A stretch of 64,000 bases of DNA from Nitrogeniibacter aestuarii (GTDB lineage Bacteria > Pseudomonadota > Gammaproteobacteria > Burkholderiales > Rhodocyclaceae). The notes under the pieces were generated by a model that searched no databases, was not told the origin of the DNA, and saw only the letters and a list, made by a program, of their open reading frames with translations. Where the stretch lies: the NCBI RefSeq assembly GCF_017309585.1, contig NZ_CP071321.1, positions 3,534,001-3,598,000 of the forward strand, given 5' to 3'. How positions within the stretch are numbered: position 1 is the stretch's first letter; every line of letters begins with the position of its first letter. This document shows, in pieces, positions 26,890-36,029 of this stretch. The position numbers and the translations under genes were made by a program.

Positions 26890-28233
26890 TCAGATTTCCC
26901 GCGTCTGGATCTCGCCGCGCAGGCTGTGCGGCAGAGCCGAGGTGATCACCACGTCCACGAACTGACCGATCAGCCGCGGATTGCCGGCGAAATTCACCAC
27001 GCGATTGTTCTCGGTGCGCCCCGCCAGCTCTTCGGCGTTCTTCTTGGACGGTCCTTCGACCAGAATGCGCTGGGTGGAACCGACCATCGACTCACTGATG
27101 ACGGCCACCTGCGCTTCAATGCGCTTTTGCAGGCGCGACAACCACTTGAGCTTGTCCGTCTGCGGCACATCGTCTTCGAGATCCGCCGCTGGCGTTCCCG
27201 GTCGGGCGCTGTAGACGAAACTGAAAGAGGCGTCGAAACCCACCTCGTCAATCAGCTTCATGGTTTTATCGAAATCCGCTTCCGTCTCGCCGGGGAAACC
27301 GACAATGAAGTCACTCGACAGGGACAGATCCGGCCGCACGGCGCGCAGCTTGCGCACCAGGGATTTGTATTCAAGTGCCGTGTAACCGCGCTTCATGGCT
27401 GCCAGCACCCGGTCGGAGCCGGACTGTACCGGCAGGTGCAAGTGGGAGACGAGCTTCGGGATCTTTGCATACGCATCGACAATGCGCTGCGTCATCTCGC
27501 GCGGATGCGAGGTGGTATAGCGCAGGCGCTCGATCCCCGGAATCTCGGCCACGCACTCGAGCAGAAAGGCAAAGTCGCCCGTCTCCTCGCCGCCCTTGGT
27601 GATGGCGCCGCGCCAGGCATTCACGTTCTGCCCCAGTACGGTCACCTCCTTCACGCCCTGGTCGGCGAGCGTCGCCACCTCGGTGAGGATATCGTCGAGC
27701 GGACGAGACACCTCTTCACCACGAGTGTAGGGCACGACACAGAACGTGCAGTACTTCGAACAGCCTTCCATGATCGACACGAAGGCGCTGGCACCTTCGA
27801 CACGTGCCGGCGGCATGGCGTCGAATTTTTCGATCTCGGGGAAAGAAATATCCACCTGCGAACGGCCAGACGCGCGACGCTCGGCAATCAGCTGGGGCAG
27901 CCGATGCAGCGTCTGCGGCCCGAACACGAGATCGACATACGGCGCACGCTGCACGATGGCATCGCCTTCCTGGCTGGCCACGCAACCGCCGACGCCGATG
28001 ATCAGGTCCGGATTGGTCTGTTTCAGGTGCTTGACGCGCCCGAGGTCGTGAAACACCTTCTCCTGCGCCTTCTCGCGCACGGAACAGGTGTTGAACAGGA
28101 TGACGTCGGCCTCTTCGGGGTTGTCGGTCTTCACCAGACCTTCCTGCGCCCCGAGCACATCCACCATCTTGTCGGAATCGTACTCGTTCATCTGGCACCC
28201 GAAAGTGCGGATGAAAACCTTCTTGTTGCTCAT
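26890..28233 (-). CDS. miaB: tRNA-2-methylthio-N6-dimethylallyladenosine synthase
   Basis: MiaB is a radical-SAM enzyme that methylthiolates i6A37 in tRNAs reading U-starting codons. The 447-residue protein has the N-terminal domain with cluster cysteines (FGCQMNEYD, NTCSVREKA, GVGGCVASQ). The radical-SAM CX3CX2C motif is CSKYCTFC, and a C-terminal TRAM domain (about 380-445) completes it. Length and order are standard. It heads the miaB-phoH-ybeY-corC-lnt run. Confidence 0.96.
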   Translation of the reverse strand: MSNKKVFIRTFGCQMNEYDSDKMVDVLGAQEGLVKTDNPEEADVILFNTCSVREKAQEKVFHDLGRVKHLKQTNPDLIIGVGGCVASQEGDAIVQRAPYVDLVFGPQTLHRLPQLIAERRASGRSQVDISFPEIEKFDAMPPARVEGASAFVSIMEGCSKYCTFCVVPYTRGEEVSRPLDDILTEVATLADQGVKEVTVLGQNVNAWRGAITKGGEETGDFAFLLECVAEIPGIERLRYTTSHPREMTQRIVDAYAKIPKLVSHLHLPVQSGSDRVLAAMKRGYTALEYKSLVRKLRAVRPDLSLSSDFIVGFPGETEADFDKTMKLIDEVGFDASFSFVYSARPGTPAADLEDDVPQTDKLKWLSRLQKRIEAQVAVISESMVGSTQRILVEGPSKKNAEELAGRTENNRVVNFAGNPRLIGQFVDVVITSALPHSLRGEIQTREI

Positions 28234-28240
28234 GAACTCA

Positions 28241-28564
28241 TTACTTGGAAGTCAGGGCCGTATATTCGTCGTCGGTGAGGAGCCAGATGCGGTGGACCAT
28301 GCCCTGGAGATCCTGCTTGAACCCGACGCGATGCTTGCCGTAGAGCGACGCGGGCTGGATGATCAGGTTGTCCTGGCCGCGCACCTGAGCCGCCGGCGAC
28401 AACTGGACCTGTCTTTCACCCAGCACAACCACGGCGCTGCCATTGGCGGTCATTGTGGTCACCACCAGATCAGCGGGCAAGGGTCGCACCACTTGCGCCA
28501 CGGCGAGGGAAGACAGCAACAGCGCCAGCACGGTGCTGACGAGCGTGAGTATTCGACGAATCAA
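28241..28564 (-). CDS. Small exported protein of unknown function
   Basis: The 107-residue product has a signal peptide (about 1-23, LTLVSTVLALLLSSLAVA). A mature beta-rich domain of about 84 residues follows, with no recognisable catalytic motif (VVVLGERQVQLSPAAQVRG). I do not recognise the family. It lies just upstream of miaB in the same orientation (7-base gap) and may be co-transcribed with it. It is likely periplasmic. Confidence 0.65.
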   Translation of the reverse strand: MIRRILTLVSTVLALLLSSLAVAQVVRPLPADLVVTTMTANGSAVVVLGERQVQLSPAAQVRGQDNLIIQPASLYGKHRVGFKQDLQGMVHRIWLLTDDEYTALTSK

Positions 28565-28721
28565 CTCGAGCCCTGGACTGTTTCGCGCGATGCGAAACCA
28601 TTGGTTGAGAGGCGCAGATATTCGCCCAAACCCCCTGAAAAGTCAATGCAATAGGGCCATTACCCCCCGCATCGAACCCATTCAGACTGGCGCGAAAAAC
28701 AACCCGAGGCGCAGGAGGGTA

Positions 28722-28751
28722 TTGACGCAACGCCATAAACCTTCTTATCAT
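28722..28751 (+). promoter_or_regulatory. Sigma-70 promoter of the tRNA-Met gene
   Basis: TTGACG (28722-28727) and TATCAT (28746-28751) are separated by 18 bases. Transcription would start near 28758, a few bases before the mature tRNA end. Confidence 0.6.
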
Positions 28752-28763
28752 GCCGGGCTTCGT

Positions 28764-28840
28764 GGTGATGTAGCTCAGACGGTTAGAGCGATGGATTCAT
28801 AACCCATAGGTCGGCGGTTCGATTCCGCCCATCACCACCA
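28764..28840 (+). tRNA. tRNA-Met (CAT), elongator
   Basis: The 77-base cloverleaf has a 7-base acceptor stem (GGTGATG with CATCACC), a D arm (GCTC/GAGC), anticodon loop TTCATAA and a T arm GGCGG-TTCGATT-CCGCC. The CCA end is encoded. The anticodon stem has an A-C mismatch at its loop-closing pair (31-39). The absence of the initiator features (1-72 mismatch, three GC pairs) makes it elongator Met. A tRNA-Ile2 with lysidine is a less likely alternative. Confidence 0.92.
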
Positions 28841-28846
28841 GAACAC

Positions 28847-28874
28847 AAAAGGGCCCGTCGCTTGACGGGCCCTT
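28847..28874. terminator. Bidirectional terminator between tRNA-Met and the HIT gene
   Basis: The perfect stem AAAAGGGCCCGTC/GACGGGCCCTTTT has a 2-4 base loop. It is flanked by A and T runs on the respective sides, so it can end both the rightward tRNA and the leftward HIT transcripts. Confidence 0.88.
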
Positions 28875-28890
28875 TTCCGTTTCGGAGTGA

Positions 28891-29286
28891 TCATCTGTTC
28901 CAGTAGGGCGCCGTTTCCGGCAGCACCCAGCGGACGCCGCCTCTGGGGTCGGGCACATCGCCGGCACGTCTCGGGATGAGGTGCAGATGCACGTGCGGCA
29001 CTGTCTGGCCCGCCACTTCGCCGTCATTCAGGCCGATGTTGTAGCCGTCCGGGCGGTAACGCTCATCGGCAACGATCTTTGCTTCATTGAGCAGCGCCAG
29101 CATGCCGGAACGCTCCTCCGGCACCAGCTCGAAGAATGAAGCCACATGGCGGCGAGGAATGACCAGCGCATGACCGGGCGCACTGGGCGCGATGTCGTGC
29201 ACCCAGAAAGCGAGTTCGTTCTGGCCGAGCCAGGCCGATTCAGGGATGGCACAAAAAGGGCAGGATGGGGCAGGCGTCGTGCTCAT
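28891..29286 (-). CDS. HIT family hydrolase
   Basis: The 131-residue protein has the N-terminal zinc-type CPFC motif and the histidine triad HVHLHLIPRR. It is a nucleotide phosphohydrolase or transferase of the Hint/Fhit-like group, probably cytoplasmic. The start at 29286 (MSTTPAPSCPFC) is chosen because it gives the normal length; an in-frame upstream start at 29340 would add 18 Arg-rich residues. The true substrate is unknown. Confidence 0.88.
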   Translation of the reverse strand: MSTTPAPSCPFCAIPESAWLGQNELAFWVHDIAPSAPGHALVIPRRHVASFFELVPEERSGMLALLNEAKIVADERYRPDGYNIGLNDGEVAGQTVPHVHLHLIPRRAGDVPDPRGGVRWVLPETAPYWNR

Positions 29287-29375
29287 GAACAGACTCCGGA
29301 ACGAGCCATTTGGCCGGTATCGCGCCCGACGGGGTGCCAACCGAGCCGCTAACGGACTGAACGCGACGGCTCAAG

Positions 29376-29993
29376 TCAGCGCCAGTCCACAATCAAAAAA
29401 CGCAACACCTTCTCGAACAGGGACACCAACTCATCACGATGCATGTCCGGGTGCTTGATTCCGCGCACCGTGATGCCGTCAAACAGCGTTGCAATCATAT
29501 CGCCGAGCGCATCGATCGTCTCGTCGCTGTCATTGTGGCCGAGGTCTCTTCGCAGTGCGCGAACCACTTCCTTGAAGTTGTTCAGCACCTCGCGATCCGC
29601 CTGCTGCACGATCATCGCAACGCTGGGGTTGCGACATGCCTCGGCCACGATTTCCAGATCAATGGCAGCAAAGTCCGGATCGAGCTTGTCTGCAATGCCC
29701 TCGCCCGCCTTGTCGATGGTTGCATCCAGCACATCCGGGGCGGTGCGCAGCGCTTCGACCCGCTCGAGAATGGTATCGGCCTTGGCACGCACGATGCCTT
29801 CGATGATGGCTTCCTTGTTTTCGAAGTAATGATAGACATGTCCCGGACTCATGCCAGCGCGCTTGCATATTTTTGAAATGCTGGCGTTGTGAAATCCGAA
29901 TTCACGAAAGCAGGCTTCCGCCGCTTCCAGAATCTGGGCCCGGCGGACATCGGCTTTTGTCGATGCGCAGGGAACGGAAGGCTCAGTGCTCAT
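29376..29993 (-). CDS. TetR/AcrR family repressor of the adjacent RND pump
   Basis: The 205-residue protein has an N-terminal helix-turn-helix (about 20-65, ILEAAEACFREFGFHNASISKICKRAGMSPGHVYHYFENKEAI), typical of TetR. A helical ligand-binding domain follows. It is divergent from the RND operon, and a palindromic operator and promoter lie between them, so it probably represses the pump until an inducer binds. The ATG at 29993 is preferred over a GTG at 30059 that would add 22 atypical residues. Confidence 0.9.
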   Translation of the reverse strand: MSTEPSVPCASTKADVRRAQILEAAEACFREFGFHNASISKICKRAGMSPGHVYHYFENKEAIIEGIVRAKADTILERVEALRTAPDVLDATIDKAGEGIADKLDPDFAAIDLEIVAEACRNPSVAMIVQQADREVLNNFKEVVRALRRDLGHNDSDETIDALGDMIATLFDGITVRGIKHPDMHRDELVSLFEKVLRFLIVDWR

Positions 29994-30045
29994 GTCTGTT
30001 TGTGAAAAGTTGGGTAAAGCCGGGCCACCGAGTCGTGTCCAGGAG

Positions 30046-30074
30046 TTGATCTGAAACACACCCTAACATAGAAT
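30046..30074 (+). promoter_or_regulatory. Sigma-70 promoter of the RND operon
   Basis: TTGATC (30046-30051) and TAGAAT (30069-30074) are 17 bases apart. The start would be near 30081, inside the palindrome that begins directly after the -10 box. Confidence 0.75.
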
Positions 30075-30100
30075 GAGCGTTCGAACTAGAACGATCGCTC
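30075..30100. promoter_or_regulatory. TetR-type operator
   Basis: Two 12-base half sites, GAGCGTTCGAAC and GAACGATCGCTC, flank a central TA and form an imperfect 26-base palindrome. It abuts the -10 box and covers the transcription start, which fits repression by the divergent TetR protein. A binding test would be needed to confirm it. Confidence 0.7.
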
Positions 30101-30149
30101 TAAAAAGAATACTGCCATGGCCCCTTACATTGCCGAGAAGAAGACAACG

Positions 30150-31340
30150 ATGATTGCCCGCCCGATCGCCCTCACGCTGACCATCGCCAGCGCCCTCACC
30201 CTGGCCGCTTGCAGCGACAACGGCGGAAAGGCCAACGCCCAGGGCGGCGGGGCCCAGAAGCCCGTGGTGACCGTGATCGACACGGTCTCGACTTCGGTCC
30301 CCCTGATTTCCGAGCTACCTGGCCGCACAACCCCGTACCTGGTCGCCGAGATCCGCCCCCAGGTCGGGGGCATCGTTCAGAAACGTCTGTTCAAGGAAGG
30401 CGGCGAAGTCGAAGCCGGCCAGCCGCTCTACCAGATCGACCCGGCCACTTATAAGGCCAGCTATGACAGCGCCCGTGCCGCACTGGCCCGCGCACAGGCC
30501 ACGCTCAAGAGCGCCCGCCTGACCGCCAAGCGCTATGCGGAGCTGGTGAAGATCGAAGCGGTCAGCACCCAGGCCAACGATGACGCCCAGGCCGCCCTTG
30601 CCCAGGCGGAAGCCGATGTGGCTTCTGCCCGCGCCGCGGTGACGACCGCCAAGGTCAATCTCGACTACACCCGCATCACCAGCCCCATTGCCGGACGCAT
30701 CGGCCGCTCATCGGTCACGCGTGGCGCCCTCGTCACCGCCAACCAGAGTGCGGCGCTGGCCACGGTGCAGCAGCTCGATCCGATCTATGTGGATCTGACC
30801 CAATCGACCGTTGAACTGCTCAACCTGCGCGAACAGATGGCCAAGGGCAAGGTGAAGGCCAAGGACGGCCAGGTGCCCGTCACCCTGCTGTTCGAGAACG
30901 GCAGCCAGTATGGACAGACCGGCACCCTCGCCTTTTCGGAAGTCACCGTGGACGAAACCACCGGCAGCGTAACCTTGCGTGCCCAGTTCCCGAACCCTGA
31001 AGGCATGCTGCTGCCGGGCATGTACGTGCGCGCCCGCATCGAACAGGGCGAGACCACCAATGCCGTGCTCGTGCCTCACAAGGCGCTGACCCGTAATGCA
31101 CGCGGCGAAGCGCAAGTACTGATTGTCACTGGCGAAGGCAAGGTCGAGGCGCGAACCGTGACCGCAGACCAGAGCCGTGGTGACCAGTGGGTCGTGACCA
31201 ACGGCCTGAGCGGTGGCGAAAAACTCATCACCGAAGGCTTGCAGAAGGTGCGCGCCGGTGCCGACGTGACAGCCGTGCCGCCATCGGCCGACGGCGCAGC
31301 GCCAGCGGCGGGTCAGAACAACGCTGCTGCGGCCAAGTGA
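30150..31340 (+). CDS. RND efflux periplasmic adaptor (MexA/AcrA family)
   Basis: This membrane-fusion lipoprotein bridges the RND pump and the outer-membrane channel. From the ATG at 30150 it has a lipoprotein signal (ALTLAAC) and 396 residues. It contains the barrel-sandwich lipoyl motif (PQVGGIVQKRLFKEGGEVEAGQPLYQID), a helical hairpin (about 95-170, ARAALARAQATLKSARLTAKRY) and beta-barrel domains. An upstream ATG at 30117 would put 11 residues before the signal. It is the first gene of the tripartite operon. Confidence 0.93.
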   Translation: MIARPIALTLTIASALTLAACSDNGGKANAQGGGAQKPVVTVIDTVSTSVPLISELPGRTTPYLVAEIRPQVGGIVQKRLFKEGGEVEAGQPLYQIDPATYKASYDSARAALARAQATLKSARLTAKRYAELVKIEAVSTQANDDAQAALAQAEADVASARAAVTTAKVNLDYTRITSPIAGRIGRSSVTRGALVTANQSAALATVQQLDPIYVDLTQSTVELLNLREQMAKGKVKAKDGQVPVTLLFENGSQYGQTGTLAFSEVTVDETTGSVTLRAQFPNPEGMLLPGMYVRARIEQGETTNAVLVPHKALTRNARGEAQVLIVTGEGKVEARTVTADQSRGDQWVVTNGLSGGEKLITEGLQKVRAGADVTAVPPSADGAAPAAGQNNAAAAK

Positions 31341-31350
31341 GGCACTGACC

Positions 31351-34300
31351 ATGGCTCGCTTCTTCATTGACCGCCCCATTTTCGCGTGGGTGATCGCCAT
31401 CGTGATCATGCTGGCCGGCGTACTGGCCATCGAGAACCTGCCGATTTCCCAGTACCCGTCCATTGCCCCGCCGGCCATCCGGATCAGTGCCTCTTACCCG
31501 GGCGCCTCGGCCAAGACCGCCGAAGACTCGGTGACCCAGGTCATCGAGCAACGGCTCACGGGCATCGACGGACTCACCTACATCAGCTCCAACACCGACT
31601 CGTTCGGTAACGTGGAGATCACGCTCACCTTTGACGCGGACACCGACCCCGACATTGCCCAGGTGCAGACTCAGAACAAGGTGCAGCAAGCCCTGTCCCT
31701 GCTGCCCCAGTCCGTGCAGAACCAGGGGGTGACGGTGGCCAAGTCGGCGCGCAACTTCCTGATGGTGGCCGGCTTTGTGTCGGAAGACGGCAGCCTCGAC
31801 GCGGTCGACCTGTCCGATTTTCTGGTCTCCAGCGTGCAGGACGCCATCTCGCGCGTCGATGGCGTCGGTGAAGTCACGGTGTTCGGCTCCCAGTACGCCA
31901 TGCGTATCTGGGTCGATCCGGACAAGCTGAACAACTTCAGGCTCACCACCTCGGACGTCACTGCGGCGGTCTCTGCGCAGAACACGCAGATCTCGGCCGG
32001 CCAGCTCGGCGGTGCGCCCGCCGTGCCGGGTCAGGGTTTCAGCGCCACCGTGACCGCCCAGAGCCGCCTGCAAACCGTGGAGCAGTTCGAACAGATCCTG
32101 CTGCGCAGTGCGGAGGATGGCGGCGAGGTTCGCCTCAAGGACGTGGCCCGCATCGAGATCGGCGCCCAGAGCTACGAGACGGTGGCCCGGTTCAACGGGC
32201 AGCCGGCCGCCGGCATGGGTGTTCGCCTGGCCTCGGGTGCGAACGCGCTTGAGACCGCAGACAACATTCGCGCCAAGCTCGACGAGATGCAGCCCTACTT
32301 CCCTGCCGGGGTGAAGTACGTGATCCCCTACGACACCACCCCGTTCGTGCGCATCTCCATCGAAGAGGTGGTCAAGACGCTGGTCGAAGCGGTGATCCTG
32401 GTGTTCCTGGTGATGTACCTGTTCCTGCAGAACTTCCGCGCCACGCTGATCCCCACCATCGCGGTCCCGGTGGTCTTGCTGGGCACCTTCGCGATCATGG
32501 AAGCGGCCGGCTTCTCGATCAACACGCTCACCATGTTCGGCATGGTGCTGGCCATCGGCCTGCTGGTGGATGACGCCATCGTGGTGGTCGAAAACGTCGA
32601 ACGGGTGATGAGTGAAGAGGGGCTGTCGCCCAAGGAGGCCACCAAGCGCTCCATGGGTCAGATCACCGGCGCCCTGGTCGGTATCGGTCTGGTGCTCTCC
32701 GCCGTGTTCGTGCCCATGGCCTTCTTCGGCGGCTCGACCGGCGTGATCTATCGCCAGTTCTCCATCACCATCGTGGCCGCCATGGGCCTGTCGGTGCTGG
32801 TCGCCATCGTGTTCACCCCCGCACTGTGCGCCACCATGCTCAAACCGGTCGAAAAGGGCCACAGCATGGCGCGCAAGGGCTTCTTCGGCTGGTTCAACCG
32901 CAATTTCGACCGTGCCACCCGAGGTTACGAGGGCATGGTCGGCGGCATGATCAAACGCACCATCCGCTTCATGATCGTGTTCGGCGCCATTGTCGCCCTG
33001 CTCGCCTTCCTGTTCGTGCGCCTGCCCTCCTCCTTCCTGCCGGAAGAGGATCAGGGCGTGATGTTCAACCAGGTGGTGCTGCCCGCCGGCGCCACCCAGG
33101 AGCGCACGCTCGAAGTGCTGCGCAAGGTGGAGAAGCACTTCCTGGAGGACGAGAAGGACACCGTTCGGGCCCTGTTCACCGTCGCCGGCTTCAGTTTCTC
33201 CGGTCGCGGTCAGAACATGGGTATCGGCTTTGTGAACCTCAAGCCCTGGGACGAGCGCACCGCGCCGGGCCAGGACGTGAAGTCCCTGCAGGCCCGCGCC
33301 ATGGGCGCCTTCTCGCAGATCCGCGAAGCCATGGTCTTTGCCTTCGTGCCCCCAGCGGTGCTCGAACTGGGCACCTCCGGTGGTTTCACCATGGAGTTGC
33401 AGGACCTCTCCGGTCTTGGTCACGACGCCTTGCTCAATGCTCGTAACCAGTTGCTCGGCATGGCCGGGCAGGATCAGCGCCTGATGGGCGTACGCCCGAA
33501 CGGCCAGGAAGACACGCCTCAGTTCAAGCTCGATATCGACCTGCAGAAGGCCGGCGCCCTTGGCGTGGCGGCCAGCGACATCAACAGCACCCTGGCCACC
33601 GCCTGGGGCGGCACCTATGTGAACGACTTTGTCGATCGCGGCCGCATCAAGCGGGTCTACGTGCAGGGCGACGCGCCCTCGCGCATGACGCCGGACGACG
33701 TGAACAAGTGGTACGTGCGCAACAGCGATGGCGAGATGGTCCCCTTCTCGGCCTTCACGAGCACGCACTGGGTCTATGGCCCGCAGCGTCTGGAGCGCTT
33801 CAACGGGCAGCCGTCCATGCAGATCCAGGGCTCGGCAGCCCCCGGCTACTCCTCCGGCGAGGCGATGGACGCCATGGCCGAACTGGTGGGCAAGCTGCCC
33901 ACCGGCATCGGCTATGCCTGGTCCGGCACGTCCTATCAGGAGCAGCAATCGGGCGATCAGGCCCCGGCGCTGCTGGCGCTGTCCTTGCTGATCGTGTTCC
34001 TGTGTCTGGCGGCCCTCTACGAGAGCTGGTCGATTCCGTTTGCGGTCATGCTGGTCGTGCCGCTGGGGGTGCTCGGCGCCGTGGTCGCGGCGTCCACCCG
34101 CGGCCTGTCCAACGACATCTACTTTCAGGTGGGTCTGCTGGCGACCATCGGCCTGTCGGCCAAGAACGCCATCCTGATCGTGGAATTCGCCAAGGCCCAG
34201 ATCGAGGAGGAAGGCAAGTCGCTCCTGGACGCCACCCTCGAAGCGGTGCGCATGCGCTTGCGCCCGATCCTGATGACCTCGCTGGCCTTCGGCTTCGGCG

Positions 34301-34509
34301 TGCTGCCGCTCGCCCTGGCCAGTGGCGCCGGTGCCGGCAGCCAGAACGCCATCGGCACCGGCGTGCTCGGCGGCGTGATCTTCGCCACCGCGCTGGGCAT
34401 CTTCTTCGTGCCGCTGTTCTTCGTGGTGATCAACCGCATCTTCTCGCGCAAGAAGCCGACGGACGACACCACACCCCCTGCCGCAAGCACCACGCAGGAG
34501 GCCCACTGA
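31351..34509 (+). CDS. RND efflux permease (AcrB/MexB, HAE1 family)
   Basis: This inner-membrane proton/drug antiporter forms trimers. The 1052-residue protein has the family start MARFFIDRPIFAWVIAIVIML. Twelve membrane helices carry the proton-relay aspartates (GLLVDDAIVVVENVERVM), and there are two large periplasmic loops. Typical signatures include GVGEVTVFGSQYAMRIWVDP and GLSAKNAILIVEFAK. It lies ten bases after the adaptor gene. Substrates are probably antibiotics, dyes, solvents or detergents, but they are not predictable from sequence. Confidence 0.96.
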   Translation: MARFFIDRPIFAWVIAIVIMLAGVLAIENLPISQYPSIAPPAIRISASYPGASAKTAEDSVTQVIEQRLTGIDGLTYISSNTDSFGNVEITLTFDADTDPDIAQVQTQNKVQQALSLLPQSVQNQGVTVAKSARNFLMVAGFVSEDGSLDAVDLSDFLVSSVQDAISRVDGVGEVTVFGSQYAMRIWVDPDKLNNFRLTTSDVTAAVSAQNTQISAGQLGGAPAVPGQGFSATVTAQSRLQTVEQFEQILLRSAEDGGEVRLKDVARIEIGAQSYETVARFNGQPAAGMGVRLASGANALETADNIRAKLDEMQPYFPAGVKYVIPYDTTPFVRISIEEVVKTLVEAVILVFLVMYLFLQNFRATLIPTIAVPVVLLGTFAIMEAAGFSINTLTMFGMVLAIGLLVDDAIVVVENVERVMSEEGLSPKEATKRSMGQITGALVGIGLVLSAVFVPMAFFGGSTGVIYRQFSITIVAAMGLSVLVAIVFTPALCATMLKPVEKGHSMARKGFFGWFNRNFDRATRGYEGMVGGMIKRTIRFMIVFGAIVALLAFLFVRLPSSFLPEEDQGVMFNQVVLPAGATQERTLEVLRKVEKHFLEDEKDTVRALFTVAGFSFSGRGQNMGIGFVNLKPWDERTAPGQDVKSLQARAMGAFSQIREAMVFAFVPPAVLELGTSGGFTMELQDLSGLGHDALLNARNQLLGMAGQDQRLMGVRPNGQEDTPQFKLDIDLQKAGALGVAASDINSTLATAWGGTYVNDFVDRGRIKRVYVQGDAPSRMTPDDVNKWYVRNSDGEMVPFSAFTSTHWVYGPQRLERFNGQPSMQIQGSAAPGYSSGEAMDAMAELVGKLPTGIGYAWSGTSYQEQQSGDQAPALLALSLLIVFLCLAALYESWSIPFAVMLVVPLGVLGAVVAASTRGLSNDIYFQVGLLATIGLSAKNAILIVEFAKAQIEEEGKSLLDATLEAVRMRLRPILMTSLAFGFGVLPLALASGAGAGSQNAIGTGVLGGVIFATALGIFFVPLFFVVINRIFSRKKPTDDTTPPAASTTQEAH

Positions 34510-34510
34510 C

Positions 34511-35959
34511 ATGACACACCCCATGACGTCTCTTCGCATCCTGACCCTGTCCATCGCAACGCTCGGCCTCACCGCCTGCGCCTCGATGGCACCGGACTAC
34601 GAGCGCCCGCAGGCGCCGGTCCTCAACCAGTGGCCCGCGGGCACCGCCGACCAGGCGAGCACTGAAGTCACACCGGCCTACCAGATGGACTGGCGCGGGT
34701 ATTTTCCCGACGCGCGCCTGCAGTCGGTGATCGCCCAAGCCCTGGCCAACAACCGCGACCTGCGCATCGCAGCGCTGAACATTGAAGCGGCCCGTGCTCA
34801 ATACCGGATTCAGCGTGCCGACCGCTTCCCCGAGATCACCGGCAACGCGTCCCAGACCGTGGCGCGCACACCCGGCGACCTGAGCAGTTCGGGCGAGCCC
34901 GTCATCAGCCGTCGCTACGAAGTCGGACTGGGCGCTGCGTGGGAGGTCGATTTCTTCGGACGCATCAAGAGCCTGCAAGACCAGGCGCTCGAGAACTATC
35001 TGGCCACGGAAGAGGCCCGACGGGCCACGCAGGTGAGCCTGGTGGCCGAGGTGGCCAACGCCTGGCTGACGCTGGCGGCCGACCGGGCACTGCTCGACCT
35101 GGCACAACGCACCTTCGATGCACAGACCAAATCGCTGGAACTGACCCAGAAGAGCTTCGATCTGGGCGCCGCCTCCGGCCTGGACCTGAGTCAGCTCAAG
35201 ACCACGACCGCCCGCGCGCGCGCCGATCTGGCCGCACAACAGGCGCAGGTCATCAAGGATCGCAACGCGCTCAACCTGCTGGTGGGCAACCCGGTGGATG
35301 CCATGCTGCTGCCCGCTTCACTCGCGGACGTCAGTCTGCCGGTGGCCGAGCTTCCCGCCGGCGTGCCCTCCGAAGTGCTGGTACGCCGCCCGGACGTGCT
35401 CCAGGCCGAGCGTCAGCTGCGCGCCGCCAACGCCAGCATCGGCGCTGCCCGTGCCGCATTCTTCCCGACCATCAGCCTGACCGGCAACTACGGCACGGCC
35501 AGTGCCAGCCTAGATGGCCTGTTCGAGTCGGGCAGCCGTGCGTGGAGCTTCGTCCCGAGCATCCGCCTGCCGATTTTCAACGCTGGTGCCCTGCGCGCCA
35601 GCCTGGATGTGGCCGAGATCAAGAAGGACATCAACATCGCCACCTACGAGCGGACCATCCAGACCGCCTTCTCGGAAGTGGCCGATGCGTTGGCCGATCG
35701 CGCCACCATCAATGAGCGTGTGGCCGCTGTGTCCGAACTGGTCGACGCGTCACGCAAGACCTTCACCCTCAGCGATGCCCGCTACAAGAATGGCATCGAC
35801 AGCTTCCTCACCCAGCTCGACGCCCAGCGCACGCTGTATTCGGCCGAGCAGGAACTGATCGCCGTACGCCTGGTGGAGGCAAGCAACAAGGTGACGCTCT
35901 ACAAGGTGATGGGCGGTGGCTGGCAGCCACTCAAGGAAATGACCGACACAGCCCGTTGA
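34511..35959 (+). CDS. Outer-membrane efflux lipoprotein (OprM/NodT family)
   Basis: This trimeric channel completes the tripartite pump. The 482-residue protein has a lipoprotein signal (LGLTAC, with Cys about residue 23). Two OEP repeats follow (about 65-255 and 275-470), including EVGLGAAWEVDFFGRIKSLQDQAL and RRPDVLQAERQLRAANASIGAARAAFFPTISLTG. AGGAGG nine bases before the ATG at 34511 supports that start. It follows the permease by one base. Confidence 0.94.
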   Translation: MTHPMTSLRILTLSIATLGLTACASMAPDYERPQAPVLNQWPAGTADQASTEVTPAYQMDWRGYFPDARLQSVIAQALANNRDLRIAALNIEAARAQYRIQRADRFPEITGNASQTVARTPGDLSSSGEPVISRRYEVGLGAAWEVDFFGRIKSLQDQALENYLATEEARRATQVSLVAEVANAWLTLAADRALLDLAQRTFDAQTKSLELTQKSFDLGAASGLDLSQLKTTTARARADLAAQQAQVIKDRNALNLLVGNPVDAMLLPASLADVSLPVAELPAGVPSEVLVRRPDVLQAERQLRAANASIGAARAAFFPTISLTGNYGTASASLDGLFESGSRAWSFVPSIRLPIFNAGALRASLDVAEIKKDINIATYERTIQTAFSEVADALADRATINERVAAVSELVDASRKTFTLSDARYKNGIDSFLTQLDAQRTLYSAEQELIAVRLVEASNKVTLYKVMGGGWQPLKEMTDTAR

Positions 35960-35975
35960 ATCCGTCTGGCTGAAA

Positions 35976-36015
35976 GGAAACGGCTCGCCACCGGGCAACG
36001 GGGCGAGCCGTTTCC
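35976..36015. terminator. Convergent terminator between efflux operon and phytochrome operon
   Basis: A perfect 14-base stem (GGAAACGGCTCGCC and its complement at 36002-36015) with a 12-base loop lies between the two converging stop codons. T-rich flanks suit termination in both directions. Confidence 0.8.
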
Positions 36016-36029
36016 GTTTGATTGAGCGC

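Noticed and set aside
31228..34572. A 1114-codon open frame antisense to the RND permease
   Set aside because: His/Gly/Arg-rich low-complexity translation without any domain; it is the antisense shadow of a high-GC gene whose sense product is unmistakable.
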